A stretch of DNA of 52,929 nucleotides from an uncultured Clostridia bacterium (GCA_934149365.1 CAKPEI010000008.1:1-52929), one strand, 5' to 3'; shown: positions 42,340 through 52,498, counted from the stretch's first letter. Program-made: numbers and translations. Notes: generated from the letters alone by a model not told the origin.

Positions 42340-44313
42340 ATGAAGGAATTAATTGAAAGCATAGAAGAGTACATAAGAAAACCATATACAGATTATGCGG
42401 TAATGATTAATGGAGAATGGGGAAGTGGTAAAACACACTTTTGGAATAATAAACTAAGGAAAAGAATTGAAGTAATAAAGAATAAGGCAGGGAAACCATA
42501 TAAAACAATATATATTTCATTATATGGAATAAATAGTATAGAAGAAATAAGTAAAAAAATATTCCTAGAAACTAATCCTGTAATTACTAAAACATTGAAG
42601 AAATTCGCAGAACACACAGATGGAAATGTAATTCCTGAGTATGTAAAGACAGGTGTAGATATAGCTAATTTATATGGAACAATGCAAGTTGATGGGGGAA
42701 GAATAGACTTCGCTAAAATGTTTACGACCGATGATAAGGTGCTATGCTTCGATGACTTAGAAAGAGCAAATATTGATATAATAGACATATTAGGTTATAT
42801 AAACAACTTCGTTGAACATGATGGAATAAAAACTATACTTATATGTAATGAAAAAGAACTAGCTATTAAATTTAAAAATAATAATATAGAGATGAAAACT
42901 CTTATAGCTACCTTGATGCTTGAAAAAGAAACAAAAGGCAAAAAGACTGAATTAGTTGATACAATAGAAGAGCCAGTGGCAAATAAATTAGAAGAAAAGG
43001 TAGAAAGCATTTTTGACAGAGCTAACGCATATGAAAGAATAAAAGAAAAACTAGTAGGAGAATGTTTTGAGTATATACCAGAATATTCATATATATTAAG
43101 TGGAATGATTATGAGGTATGACTATAACAAACCATTTGAAAAGTTTCTTAAAATGGAAATAGGAACGATAATAAACACATTTAACAAAACAAATACTAGA
43201 AATCTTAGAGTTTTAAAACATGCCCTAAATGATTTTGAAAGAGTATATGATAATGTAACTAAGGAATACCCTACTGTTTCTAATGATATGTTAAGAACAC
43301 TTCTTATTTTTACAATAGCAATTTCTTTTGAAATAAAGGTAGGAAATGTGGTAAAAGCTAAATTTAGTAGTGTTAAATCAAACGAAGAATACAGGTCTAT
43401 AATATTTACATCAAATATTTTAAATGGGTCTAGTCAATACTATTTAAGAGAATTTGATAATAGATATTTCCTAAATAGCAAAGAAGATTATAGATTTTTT
43501 AAATTTGTGGAGATGTATGTAAGAACTAGAATGTTTGACGAGAAACAATTTAAAGAAGATATGAAAAAAGCTTTAAATAAAAAAGAAAGAAAAAATGATC
43601 CAATGTATCTTAAAATAATAGACGGAAGCTATTGGAAAATGTCAGATATAGACTTTGAAATAACTGCAACGAAAGTTTTAGATAGTGTAAAAGACGGAAA
43701 TGTGCCAAGCATGGAATATACTAAGCTATTTGCAGTATATAAACAATTACATGATTTAAAATTAATAGATACAATGTCTGTAGAAGAGCTTTCAAATAGA
43801 TTTTTACTTGGTTTTAAAATAGCTTTAACCAAACAAACAGAACTTGGAATAGAAGAAGATTATGAAGGCTTAGACAGCACAGATGATGCTATACGTAATT
43901 TTGCAGAGCAATGTAGGGATGCTAAATTACAATATTCTGAAGATATAGAAAAGAATAAAGTAGCAGAACTATTTAGAAAACTTATAGATGATGTAGATTG
44001 TTTCTATAAAGAAGTGGTATCTGATTTTAAAAATGTAGCAATATTTGAAAAATATGATATGGACCTTTTATATAGCAAACTTATTCAAATATCTAATTAC
44101 GATATGTATAATTTTATAAGTATAGTGAATTCAAGATATAGTGAAAATAAAAAACTTCTTAAATTTGATAAGAAAAATTTAAAGAAACTAGCAAAAGTAA
44201 TTGAAGAAAAGAATGCAGATGCGCAAGTAACAATTAAAACAGCTCTTTTAAACAAGTTAAAAGATACTATTAATGTACTTTGTGCTCCAGTAAGAAAAGT
44301 AGCTGCAAAATAA
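42340..44313 (+). CDS. KAP-family P-loop NTPase
   Basis: 657 aa. Walker A is MINGEWGSGKTHFWNN at about residues 23-37, and Walker B is VLCFDDLERANIDII near residue 130, followed by ILICNEKEL. These match KAP NTPases (STAND-like), a family often found with membrane partners or in phage defence. No membrane segments are clear in this copy, and the C-terminal 450 residues are helical. It stands alone with its own promoter and a strong terminator. Function by family only. Confidence 0.78.
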   Translation: MKELIESIEEYIRKPYTDYAVMINGEWGSGKTHFWNNKLRKRIEVIKNKAGKPYKTIYISLYGINSIEEISKKIFLETNPVITKTLKKFAEHTDGNVIPEYVKTGVDIANLYGTMQVDGGRIDFAKMFTTDDKVLCFDDLERANIDIIDILGYINNFVEHDGIKTILICNEKELAIKFKNNNIEMKTLIATLMLEKETKGKKTELVDTIEEPVANKLEEKVESIFDRANAYERIKEKLVGECFEYIPEYSYILSGMIMRYDYNKPFEKFLKMEIGTIINTFNKTNTRNLRVLKHALNDFERVYDNVTKEYPTVSNDMLRTLLIFTIAISFEIKVGNVVKAKFSSVKSNEEYRSIIFTSNILNGSSQYYLREFDNRYFLNSKEDYRFFKFVEMYVRTRMFDEKQFKEDMKKALNKKERKNDPMYLKIIDGSYWKMSDIDFEITATKVLDSVKDGNVPSMEYTKLFAVYKQLHDLKLIDTMSVEELSNRFLLGFKIALTKQTELGIEEDYEGLDSTDDAIRNFAEQCRDAKLQYSEDIEKNKVAELFRKLIDDVDCFYKEVVSDFKNVAIFEKYDMDLLYSKLIQISNYDMYNFISIVNSRYSENKKLLKFDKKNLKKLAKVIEEKNADAQVTIKTALLNKLKDTINVLCAPVRKVAAK

Positions 44314-44327
44314 AAAATGTAAATTAG

Positions 44328-44370
44328 ATATACTATATTGCACGAAAAAGTGTAATATAGTATATTTTTT
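44328..44370 (+). terminator. Terminator after the KAP NTPase
   Basis: ATATACTATATTGCAC and GTGTAATATAGTATAT form a 16-bp stem (one G-U pair) around six bases, followed by T6. Confidence 0.88.
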
Positions 44371-44413
44371 ATTTAACTCGCCAAAATATGTAATAAATAT
44401 TTTGGAGGAAAAA

Positions 44414-44953
44414 ATGAAAAAAATACTAAAAAGAGTAAGTGTTATATTATTCCTTGTACTTTTACTTACTTTATCATATATAGAGTTTGAAATGCCAAGT
44501 TTAAGTGTATATGGAACGAAAATAGATGCAAGTTCGACATCTTCTGAAAACCCAACAGATAAAAGTTCTAAAAAAACGGATAAAGGAAGTTCTGGTAGTA
44601 AAGATATAGATTTACTTGCTCGTGTTATAAATGCAGAAGCCCGCGGTGAGCCTTATTTAGGTCAGGTTGCAGTTGGTGCTGTTATAATGAACAGAGTAAA
44701 AAGTGCAGAATTTCCTAATACTATATCTGGAGTAGTTTATCAAAAAGGTCAGTTTTCGAGTGTAAAAGATGGACAAATAAATAAAGCATATGAAAATGAA
44801 GAACAGGTAAGAAAGGCAGCTCAAGAGGCATATAACGGCTCTGACCCTACAAATGGCGCTCTTTATTTCTATAACCCTAAAACTGCAAAGAGTAAGTGGC
44901 TTTATACAAGACCGACTTTAAAAACTATAGGAAGCCATAGATTTGCAAAGTAG
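44414..44953 (+). CDS. sleB: Spore cortex-lytic enzyme SleB-like hydrolase
   Basis: 179 aa from ATG 44414, behind TTTGGAGG. A signal-like membrane helix (ILKRVSVILFLVLLLTLSYI) is followed by a Ser/Lys linker and the Hydrolase_2 domain: LLARVINAEARGEPYLGQVA with the catalytic Glu, GAVIMNRVKS, GQFSSVKDG and IGSHRFAK. SleB is a lytic transglycosylase that opens spore cortex during germination. It lacks the usual N-terminal peptidoglycan-binding domain. It pairs with ypeB 11 bases downstream. Confidence 0.88.
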   Translation: MKKILKRVSVILFLVLLLTLSYIEFEMPSLSVYGTKIDASSTSSENPTDKSSKKTDKGSSGSKDIDLLARVINAEARGEPYLGQVAVGAVIMNRVKSAEFPNTISGVVYQKGQFSSVKDGQINKAYENEEQVRKAAQEAYNGSDPTNGALYFYNPKTAKSKWLYTRPTLKTIGSHRFAK

Positions 44954-44964
44954 GAGGAAAGAGT

Positions 44965-46371
44965 ATGCTTGAAAAAATAGAAGAAAATATAAATAAATAT
45001 AAAAGAAAATTTGACCATAGAACCTGGGGAATACTTGCTTATGTTATGTTTGGAGCTGCCCTTTTATATGGTATGCAAATGGCAAATATGTTTAGAAAGC
45101 AAAAGCAAATAGTACAAGATAATTACAATAAAGCTATGTATGAACTGGTTAATTATATGGAAAATGTTGATGTTTTAATATCAAAAGCTAGAATAACAAC
45201 AACACCAGTAGAAGCTAGTAAAACATATGCAGATATATGGAGACAATCTAATTTAGCTAAAGAAAATTTAGCATCACTTCCTGTAAATCAAAATGCTATG
45301 GCAAATACATCTAGGTTTTTAGCGCAGGTTAGTGATTATGCGTATGTACTTATGAAACAAACAGTAGAAGGGCAAAAGCTTTCTGATGAACAATATAAAA
45401 ATCTGGAAGAAATAAATGATGAGGGAGCAAAACTTTCTGCTATATTAAATGATATATACATGAACTTAGATAATGGGAAATTAAAATGGAATGAGGTAGA
45501 AAAACAAGGTGATAAAAAATTACCAGAAGAAAATGATAAAGGAGAAGTAATGTCAAATATCTCTAAAATTTCTAAAACATTTACAGAGTATGAAGGGTTA
45601 ATATATGATGGAGCATATTCAAATCATATACTAACTTTAGAGCCTGTAATGCTTAAAGATAAGGAAGAAGTAACAAGTGACGAGGCCAAAAGTAAAGTAG
45701 AAGAAGTATTAAAAAATGCTAGCAAAGATTCAAATATAGAGTATATAAATTATATTGATGAAACAGATGGCAAACTTAATGTGTATAATTTTGAAGCAAA
45801 ATATAAAGAAAGTGAAGCTAAATTGCATGTTGAAATAACTAAAGTAGGAGGTATGTTATCTTTATTTGTTTCAGATAGGAAAGTAAAAGAAAAAATCAAA
45901 AGCCCAGAAGAATGTGAAAAAATTGGTGTTGAGTATTTAAAAAGTATTGGTATTGAAAATGTTAAGTCTACATATTACTTAGAAATAGAAAATATGATAA
46001 CTATAAACTATGCTGCTGTTCAAGACGGAATTACCCTTTATCCAGACTTAGTAAAGGTAAAGATAGCTATGGATACTGGAGAAATTTGTTCTGTAGAGAC
46101 GACAGGATATTTATTTAATCACAAAAAAAGGGAGAATATAACTCCTGCTATAACACTAAAAGAAGCCAAAGAAGTCCTTAATAAAAACATTGAAATACTT
46201 AGTGAAGGGATTGCTATAATACCAACTGATGCAAAAGATGAGGTACTTGTTTATGAGTTTAAGGGAAAAATAAACAATAAAGAATTTATAATATATGTTA
46301 ACGCAAAAACAAAACAGGAAGAAAAAGTGCTCCTTATAATAAACACACCAGGTGGAACACTTACGATGTAA
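44965..46371 (+). CDS. ypeB: Germination protein YpeB
   Basis: 468 aa. One N-terminal membrane helix (GILAYVMFGAALLYGMQMA), a helical region with NLAKENLASLPVN and FLAQVSDYAYVLMKQ, and C-terminal PepSY-like repeats (about 220-460). YpeB is needed to place and stabilise SleB in the spore. The start follows GGAGGAAAG. The sleB-ypeB pair is diagnostic of spore formers. Confidence 0.93.
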   Translation: MLEKIEENINKYKRKFDHRTWGILAYVMFGAALLYGMQMANMFRKQKQIVQDNYNKAMYELVNYMENVDVLISKARITTTPVEASKTYADIWRQSNLAKENLASLPVNQNAMANTSRFLAQVSDYAYVLMKQTVEGQKLSDEQYKNLEEINDEGAKLSAILNDIYMNLDNGKLKWNEVEKQGDKKLPEENDKGEVMSNISKISKTFTEYEGLIYDGAYSNHILTLEPVMLKDKEEVTSDEAKSKVEEVLKNASKDSNIEYINYIDETDGKLNVYNFEAKYKESEAKLHVEITKVGGMLSLFVSDRKVKEKIKSPEECEKIGVEYLKSIGIENVKSTYYLEIENMITINYAAVQDGITLYPDLVKVKIAMDTGEICSVETTGYLFNHKKRENITPAITLKEAKEVLNKNIEILSEGIAIIPTDAKDEVLVYEFKGKINNKEFIIYVNAKTKQEEKVLLIINTPGGTLTM

Positions 46372-46534
46372 TAGCATATTTAAATAGTTTTTAGTCAAGC
46401 CTAACTTGTTAAATTAAAAGTTTAACATTTAGGTTTATTTTTATATCTAAAATATTAGTATTATTCTTTTCTAATGACACTATTCGTGATATAATCTTAA
46501 AATATGACATGTATGTTAAAGAGGTGATTAATAT

Positions 46535-47719
46535 ATGTATGGAGTTGCTTTAGAAGGTGGGGGAGCAAGAGGAGCATATCATATAGGAGCTCTTAAAGCC
46601 CTTATGGAAAATGGTTACGAAATATCTGGAATAGTCGGGACGTCGATAGGTGCGTTTAATGCAGCAGTAGTGGCTCAAGGAGATTTTGATAAATTATATA
46701 AATTTTGGACTAGTTCAACATCTGCAGATTTACTAGATGTAAATATACAAGATGTTGTTAAAATTGTGAATAAAAAGATAGATTTTGATTTGGTTAAAAA
46801 TGTTACAGACTTTGTTAAAGTTGTAGCTTCAAACAAAGGAATGGATACAGCAAAGTACAAACAAACATTAGATAAATTAATAGATGAGAAAAAATTAAGG
46901 AAGTCAAAAAAAGACTATGGACTAGTTACTGTGTCTTGGACAGATAAAAAGCCTTTAGAATTATATAAAGAAGATATACCAGAAGGTATGATTTCTTCGT
47001 ATGTGCTTGCTAGTTCTTATCTTCCAGTTTTCAAATCAGAGAAAATAGGGGATAAAGTATTTATAGATGGAGGTTTTTACAACAACTGTCCTGTAGATAT
47101 GCTTGTGAAAAAAGGCTATAAAAATATAATTGAGATAAGAACAAAAGCAGTAGGAATATATAAAAAAATTAAAGTACCAAAAGATGTTAATGTTATAACC
47201 ATAGTTCCAAAAGATGATTTAGGAAGTGTGCTTTTTGCGGATAAAGACTTGGCAAATAAAAATGTTCAAATGGGATATTATGATGCCTTGAAAGTTATTA
47301 ACAAATTAAAGGGAAATAATTATTATATAAAAGACATTAAACGCGGAATATTTTTTGAAAGCTTATTAAAGCTTTCAGATAAGCAAATACTAGACATTGC
47401 AGAAGGTTGCATAAAAGTAAATAAAGAAAAAGAAGCAAGGAAAGTACTATTTGAAAACATCTTGCCTGATATCTCAAGAAAGCTAAAACTATCAAAGGCT
47501 CTTTCATATAATGACCTTTTAATAGAAATAGCAGAGTATTTGGTGGCATCAGAAGAATTGGTAGAAAAGTATGAAGTGCATGAATTAAAAGATATCATAT
47601 TAGAAATAAAGAAAAACAGCAGTAGGATGGTAAGAAAAGAAAGAATGAGTCTTGTTAGAAATACTGCAAAAGAAATGGCAATAAAGCTTATAAAGGAAAT
47701 TGACATAGAAAATATGTAA
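46535..47719 (+). CDS. Patatin-like phospholipase
   Basis: 394 aa. The catalytic elements are VALEGGGARGAYHIGAL (oxyanion hole), GIVGTSIGAFNAA (nucleophile Ser in GTSIG) and FIDGGFYNNCPVDML (catalytic Asp in DGG). It is cytoplasmic by lack of a signal. The helical C-terminal 120 residues are not a known domain. AGAGGTG precedes the ATG, and a TGATATAAT -10 lies at 46487-46495. The lipid substrate is unknown. Confidence 0.87.
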   Translation: MYGVALEGGGARGAYHIGALKALMENGYEISGIVGTSIGAFNAAVVAQGDFDKLYKFWTSSTSADLLDVNIQDVVKIVNKKIDFDLVKNVTDFVKVVASNKGMDTAKYKQTLDKLIDEKKLRKSKKDYGLVTVSWTDKKPLELYKEDIPEGMISSYVLASSYLPVFKSEKIGDKVFIDGGFYNNCPVDMLVKKGYKNIIEIRTKAVGIYKKIKVPKDVNVITIVPKDDLGSVLFADKDLANKNVQMGYYDALKVINKLKGNNYYIKDIKRGIFFESLLKLSDKQILDIAEGCIKVNKEKEARKVLFENILPDISRKLKLSKALSYNDLLIEIAEYLVASEELVEKYEVHELKDIILEIKKNSSRMVRKERMSLVRNTAKEMAIKLIKEIDIENM

Positions 47720-47736
47720 AGAAAGGTTGATAGAGT

Positions 47737-48480
47737 TTGGCAAAATATGTAATAGTTGACTTTAGAATGAGAGAAGAAGAAAAAAGGTACCTAGAAAGTT
47801 TAGGGTATCAAATAATTAATTCTGGATATAACACAGAACTATACGATGAAATAGCTGCACATGTGGATATCTCGTATGTAAAAGTTGGAAATGAAATAAT
47901 TGTTTCACCAGATAAATTTGTAGAATTAAATAAAATTTTGGAATATAATGTTGGAAAAACTGAGCTAAAGAAAGAGTATCCTAGTGATATACCATATAAT
48001 GTGTGTATAATGGGGAAAAAAGCTATACATAACTTTAAGTATACTGACCCTACTTTAAAAGAAAAATTAATAAAAGAGGGGTATGAATTAATTGATGTAT
48101 CTCAAGGTTATACAAAATGTAGTATAGCGGTTATAGACGATAATTCTTGTATAACAAGTGATATTGGTATAGCAAAAATACTAATGGATAAGGGGATTGA
48201 TGTACTTTTTGTGTATGAACCAGATATACATTTACTTAAAAGAACAAACCCAAATGAGCAGTTTGAAAGTAGAATGTATTTTGAAGAATCTGATATGCAA
48301 GGCTTTATTGGTGGAGCCATGGTAAATTTAGGAGAAGAAATAGTTCTATTTGGGGATTTAAATAAATTACTAAACAAAGATAAAATCGTAAAATTCATAG
48401 AAAGTAAGTCAAAGAAAATAACAGAATTTAAAGGCTTAGATATAATAGACTATGGCGGAATAGTGACCATAGAAAAATAG
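47737..48480 (+). CDS. GME-fold protein, DUF6873-like
   Basis: 247 aa from a TTG start at 47737 behind GAAAGG, 17 bases after the patatin gene. The pattern of beta-strand repeats (KYVIVDFRMREEEKRYLESL, VCIMGKKAIHNF, CSIAVIDDNSCITSDIGIAK, DMQGFIGGAMVNLGEEIVLF) fits the DUF6873 group of the guanidino-modifying-enzyme fold. The chemistry is not known. It lies 20 bases ahead of pcrA and is probably in the same transcript. Confidence 0.68.
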   Translation: MAKYVIVDFRMREEEKRYLESLGYQIINSGYNTELYDEIAAHVDISYVKVGNEIIVSPDKFVELNKILEYNVGKTELKKEYPSDIPYNVCIMGKKAIHNFKYTDPTLKEKLIKEGYELIDVSQGYTKCSIAVIDDNSCITSDIGIAKILMDKGIDVLFVYEPDIHLLKRTNPNEQFESRMYFEESDMQGFIGGAMVNLGEEIVLFGDLNKLLNKDKIVKFIESKSKKITEFKGLDIIDYGGIVTIEK

Positions 48481-48500
48481 AGGGGAAGGTATATATAAAT

Positions 48501-50807
48501 ATGAGTAAAATATTAGACGAGTTAAATGAAGTTCAAAAAGATGCGGTTACATATGTAGGTGGACCTATGCTTATACTTGCAGGTGCAGGAAGTGGTAAAA
48601 CCAGAGTACTTACATATAAAATTGCATATTTAATAGAAGAGGAAATAGTGAAACCTTGGGAAATACTAGCTATAACATTCACTAACAAGGCAGCAAAGGA
48701 AATGAGGGAAAGAGTAGATAATTTACTTCCAGATAGTTCAAGTGACATTTGGCTTGGAACATTCCATTCTGTATGCGTTAGAATATTGAAAAGAGAAATT
48801 GAGCTTTTAGGCTATACCAGAGATTTTAATATAATGGACGAGTTAGATAAACAAAGAACAATAAAAGACATATTAAAAAGAATGAATATAGACGATAAAC
48901 AATTTCCTGTAAATAGTATATGCTATGAAATAAGTGCTGCAAAAGATAAATTAAAAGATAGTACTGCATACTATGCTGAAGCCAAGGGAGATTTTAGAAG
49001 AGAAAAAATAGCAGAAATATACAAAGAATATGAAAGACAAACTAGAAAAAATAATTCATTAGATTTTGATGATATTATAATGCTTACAGTAGAGTTATTT
49101 AAGAAAAATAGTGATAGATTAGAGTACTATCAAAATAAATTTAAATATATATTAGTTGATGAGTATCAAGATACAAATAAAGCACAGTTTGTTTTGATTA
49201 GTTTGCTTGCTTCAGGTCATGGAAATATTTGTGTAGTAGGAGATGAATCACAAAGTATATATGGCTTTAGAGGGGCAGATATTTCTAATATATTAAATTT
49301 TGAAAAGCAGTTTATGGGAGCAAAAGTCGTAAAACTAGAGCAGAATTATAGAAGCACAAAAAACATATTAAATGCAGCTAATCATGTTATAAACAAAAAT
49401 AGTTCTAAATTAGATAAGAAGTTATGGACTGAAAATGATGAGGGAGATAAACTAAAATACTATACCGCTAAAAATGAATATGACGAAGGACAATATATAG
49501 TAGATAGTATAGATAAATTAGTAAGAGAAAATCATCTTAAATATTCAGACTTTGCCGTGCTGTTTAGAACAAATGCTCAAGCAAGAGCAATAGAAGAAGT
49601 ATTTATGAGAGAAAGTACACCATATAGATTAATAGGTGGTCTAAAATTCTATTCTAGAAAAGAAATAAAAGATATGATTGCATATCTTAAATTAATACAT
49701 AACCCTAATGACAATGTGTCTTTAAAAAGAATAATAAATGAACCTAAAAGAGGTATTGGTGATACTACAGTTGATAAACTAGCTGAAATGGCAGATAGCC
49801 AAGATATGAGTATATTTAATTATATAGATGATAGTTCTAATTTATCTAGCATGAGGTCATCTGGCAATATAATTTTATTTAGAGATATGATAAAAGAACT
49901 TATAAAAGACAAATTTACTTTAAGTATAACAGAACTTATGAAAAAAATACTTTTGGTAACAGGGTATGAAGAAATGCTAGTAAAAGAAAACACATCAGAA
50001 TCAGAGGGAAGACTTGAAAATATATATGAATTCTTGGGAGTTGCTTCAGAGTTTGAAAAAGAGGAAGCAGATAATTCATTATCTGAGTTCTTGGACAGTA
50101 TAGCTTTAGTATCAGATACAGATAAATTAGATGAAAACGAAGAAGCTGTAACACTTATGACTATGCACAGTGCTAAAGGACTAGAATATAATGTTGTGTT
50201 TATAGTAGGAATGGAAGATGGACTTTTCCCATCTAAGAAATCTATATTTGAAAATGATGATGTAGAAGAGGAAAGAAGACTTTGCTATGTTGGAATAACA
50301 AGAGCAAGAAAAAAACTATACCTTACTAATGCAAAACAAAGAACGCTATATGGCTCAACATCATATACTATACCATCTAGATTTATATCTGAAATACCAG
50401 AAAATCTATATGATGATGTTTCAAAAGGAAATATAAATAGAAGAAAAGAAGCAAGACAAAATGATGGATACTTAAATAGTGAATATGGTATGGCTCAAAG
50501 AAAGATTAATTCTATGGGACAAACTATTAAAAATTCAGTTAATATTTCATCTGGTGCAAGTGGTAAGAGTAGATTTGGAGTTAGTGTGGATAGCTTCCTT
50601 AAAAATATTGGTACACCAGTTGCAAAAGACGAAGTAGAGTTGAGTGCATATAAAGAGGGAGTAAAAGTAAAACATAAGAGATTTGGTATTGGAATTATCA
50701 AGAAAGTAGAGCCAGAAGATGATGATTTAAAAGTTGAAATCGTATTTGAAAATGGTCAAATGAAGAGACTTATGGCTAAGTTTGCTAATTTGGAAATTGT
50801 TGGTTAA
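48501..50807 (+). CDS. pcrA: ATP-dependent DNA helicase PcrA/UvrD
   Basis: 768 aa superfamily 1A helicase. Walker A is LILAGAGSGKTRVLTYKIAY, then AITFTNKAAKEMRERV, Walker B YILVDEYQDTNKAQ, motif III GDESQSIYGFRGAD, QNYRST, TMHSAKGLEYNVVFIVGMED, and VGITRARKKLYL. The C-terminal Tudor-like segment (KVKHKRFGIGIIKKVEPEDD) is typical of PcrA. It removes RecA and works in excision repair. The first codon follows GAGGGGAAGG. Confidence 0.96.
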   Translation: MSKILDELNEVQKDAVTYVGGPMLILAGAGSGKTRVLTYKIAYLIEEEIVKPWEILAITFTNKAAKEMRERVDNLLPDSSSDIWLGTFHSVCVRILKREIELLGYTRDFNIMDELDKQRTIKDILKRMNIDDKQFPVNSICYEISAAKDKLKDSTAYYAEAKGDFRREKIAEIYKEYERQTRKNNSLDFDDIIMLTVELFKKNSDRLEYYQNKFKYILVDEYQDTNKAQFVLISLLASGHGNICVVGDESQSIYGFRGADISNILNFEKQFMGAKVVKLEQNYRSTKNILNAANHVINKNSSKLDKKLWTENDEGDKLKYYTAKNEYDEGQYIVDSIDKLVRENHLKYSDFAVLFRTNAQARAIEEVFMRESTPYRLIGGLKFYSRKEIKDMIAYLKLIHNPNDNVSLKRIINEPKRGIGDTTVDKLAEMADSQDMSIFNYIDDSSNLSSMRSSGNIILFRDMIKELIKDKFTLSITELMKKILLVTGYEEMLVKENTSESEGRLENIYEFLGVASEFEKEEADNSLSEFLDSIALVSDTDKLDENEEAVTLMTMHSAKGLEYNVVFIVGMEDGLFPSKKSIFENDDVEEERRLCYVGITRARKKLYLTNAKQRTLYGSTSYTIPSRFISEIPENLYDDVSKGNINRRKEARQNDGYLNSEYGMAQRKINSMGQTIKNSVNISSGASGKSRFGVSVDSFLKNIGTPVAKDEVELSAYKEGVKVKHKRFGIGIIKKVEPEDDDLKVEIVFENGQMKRLMAKFANLEIVG

Positions 50808-50830
50808 GAAATTAAAGCAGTTCACATAAT

Positions 50831-50859
50831 TTGATTTATTCCGTAAAAAGTAGTATAAT
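50831..50859 (+). promoter_or_regulatory. Promoter of small membrane protein gene
   Basis: TTGATT (50831-50836), 17-base spacer, TATAAT (50854-50859), followed at 50879-50884 by AAGGAGGG. Confidence 0.72.
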
Positions 50860-50893
50860 ATATGTATATATAATTTTTAAGGAGGGTCTTAAT

Positions 50894-51271
50894 ATGACCA
50901 AACGGAATAGAAAAAATTTAAGAGCAATTGTTTTATTTGCAGTACTTGGTATCTTGATGGTATTTGCAGTAAAGACAGTTTGGGTAGGAATGAATTTAGC
51001 TTTTTGTTCTAACGCGGTGGTTGAATCTAGCATGCATGCAGATGAATACCCTCAGATAAGAGCAGAAGCAGACGCTGTATATGAAAGAGTAAGTCTCCAA
51101 AGGGCAAGCTTTTATCATAGCAATGATATGTACATAAGATTCTTATCTAACATGAACAGCTTCCTCAGAGTACCATTTGGACTGTTTATGATATTTTCCC
51201 CTTATCTTTTTATAATGGCTGTAAGAAATTACAACTTGAGTAAAAGACGGAGAAGAAGAACCAGAGGCTAA
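50894..51271 (+). CDS. Small basic membrane protein
   Basis: Unrecognised, 125 aa from the ATG at 50894, behind AAGGAGGG; an earlier in-frame codon at 50831 lies in the promoter. A basic start (TKRNRKNLR), a membrane helix (AIVLFAVLGILMVFAVKTVW), an outer loop, a second helix (LFMIFSPYLFIMAV) and an Arg-rich tail. Topology: both ends inside. The terminator stem overlaps the stop. No function is proposed. Confidence 0.7.
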   Translation: MTKRNRKNLRAIVLFAVLGILMVFAVKTVWVGMNLAFCSNAVVESSMHADEYPQIRAEADAVYERVSLQRASFYHSNDMYIRFLSNMNSFLRVPFGLFMIFSPYLFIMAVRNYNLSKRRRRRTRG

Positions 51272-51288
51272 TACCTCTGGCTTTTTTT
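51261..51288 (+). terminator. Terminator overlapping the stop of the small membrane gene
   Basis: CCAGAGG and CCTCTGG pair around a six-base loop, followed by seven T. Confidence 0.85.
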
Positions 51289-51359
51289 GCATTAAAATAT
51301 ATAGAAAAAGTATCGCAAAAGCCCAGTATAGCTTGGACTTCAGGCATTTTGAAACAAAT

Positions 51360-51460
51360 TTGACATATATTTTACTATGTGATAAAATATGCTTGTAAGC
51401 GGTTAAAACTTGCACGAAATTATGCCAAATTTGACACAATTATACAAAATGTGGTATAAT
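51360..51460 (+). promoter_or_regulatory. Two tandem promoters of the M23 peptidase gene
   Basis: P1: TTGACA (51360-51365), 17 bases, TAAAAT (51383-51388). P2: TTGACA (51431-51436), 18 bases, TATAAT (51455-51460). Both share AAATTTGACA. P2 would start RNA near 51467, so the GTG at 51468 cannot be the main start. Confidence 0.72.
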
Positions 51461-51500
51461 ATGCAGTGTGAGGCAAAAAAATAAAGGGGTGTTTTTTAAA

Positions 51501-52490
51501 GTGAAAGGTAGTGGCGTGCTCAGAACGCTAAGATTTATATTTTTTACAGTTTTATTATTTGTTTTAACTTTAAGTGCTGTTATGGTTACAATACTTAACA
51601 TATATACACCAACATACAGAGCTAAAGTAAATGATAAAATTGTTGGATACTTTAAGACAGAAGCAGAATTCGATGAAATATTTGATGTAATATCAAATGA
51701 AAAGAAAGCTGATGGAGTAGATGTAAAAGTATATCTAGAAGCTGACCCAACATTCGAACTTAGTTATGTTAGAAAGAATAAATTAGAAGAACAAAATTTA
51801 TATACAGAAGTAAGAGATGTAGCTAAGTCAGAATATACAATATATAACGTGGTAGTAAAAGATAAAACTGAAATGACATTTACATCAAAGGAATCAGCAC
51901 AAAATTATATGACAGATTTGAAAAAGAATACAACAGGAGTAAACGTTGAGGTAAAAGAAGAAAAGGTTGCAGAGTTAAACAATATAACAGATACAGAAAA
52001 AGCAAAAACAATCTATTCTGATTTAGTAAGTAGATATAAACCTGTTAAAAAAGTTGTTGCTAAGAGAAAAACAACAAGTGGAGGAACAGGTAAGTATAAA
52101 GGAACTTCAACTTCATATAGTAATAATGCTAGTGTGTCAGGTGGTATAAAACCTACATCTGGTATATATACTCAGTATTATTCAGGTAGCCATAGAGCTG
52201 TCGATATTGCCAACAAAATTGGTACACCAATATATGCGTATAAAGCAGGTAAAGTTATATATGCAAAATGGCAAAATGGTTATGGTTACTTAGTAAGAAT
52301 ACAACACGAAGGTGGAATTGTTACTTATTATGCTCACTTAAGTGCATTTAATGTTAAAGAGGGCGATACAGTAGCAGCAGGACAAAAAATAGCAGAAATG
52401 GGTAGTACGGGTTGGTCAACAGGACCTCACTTACACTTTGAGATAAGAGTAAATAATGTACCAATTAACCCATATCCATATATTAAGTAG
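51501..52490 (+). CDS. Membrane-anchored M23 (LytM) family peptidase
   Basis: 329 aa from GTG 51501, behind GGGGTG at eight bases. One membrane helix (FIFFTVLLFVLTLSAVMVTI), a helical stalk (about 45-180), a Ser/Thr/Gly linker, then the M23 domain: SHRAVDIANKIGTP (zinc His and Asp), YGYLVRIQHEGGIVTYYAHL, and GPHLHFEIRVN (HxH). All zinc and catalytic residues are present, so it is an active endopeptidase of peptidoglycan, outside the membrane. A close spore homologue is SpoIIQ, but the intact active site argues for hydrolysis. Confidence 0.9.
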   Translation: MKGSGVLRTLRFIFFTVLLFVLTLSAVMVTILNIYTPTYRAKVNDKIVGYFKTEAEFDEIFDVISNEKKADGVDVKVYLEADPTFELSYVRKNKLEEQNLYTEVRDVAKSEYTIYNVVVKDKTEMTFTSKESAQNYMTDLKKNTTGVNVEVKEEKVAELNNITDTEKAKTIYSDLVSRYKPVKKVVAKRKTTSGGTGKYKGTSTSYSNNASVSGGIKPTSGIYTQYYSGSHRAVDIANKIGTPIYAYKAGKVIYAKWQNGYGYLVRIQHEGGIVTYYAHLSAFNVKEGDTVAAGQKIAEMGSTGWSTGPHLHFEIRVNNVPINPYPYIK

Positions 52491-52498
52491 TATATATG

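Noticed and set aside
48501..50807. This helicase as the missing AddA.
   Set aside because: It lacks the C-terminal nuclease of AddA and has the PcrA Tudor-like end.
51143..51439. A 98-codon minus-strand frame.
   Set aside because: It crosses a terminator and two plus-strand promoters and has no ribosome site or family likeness.
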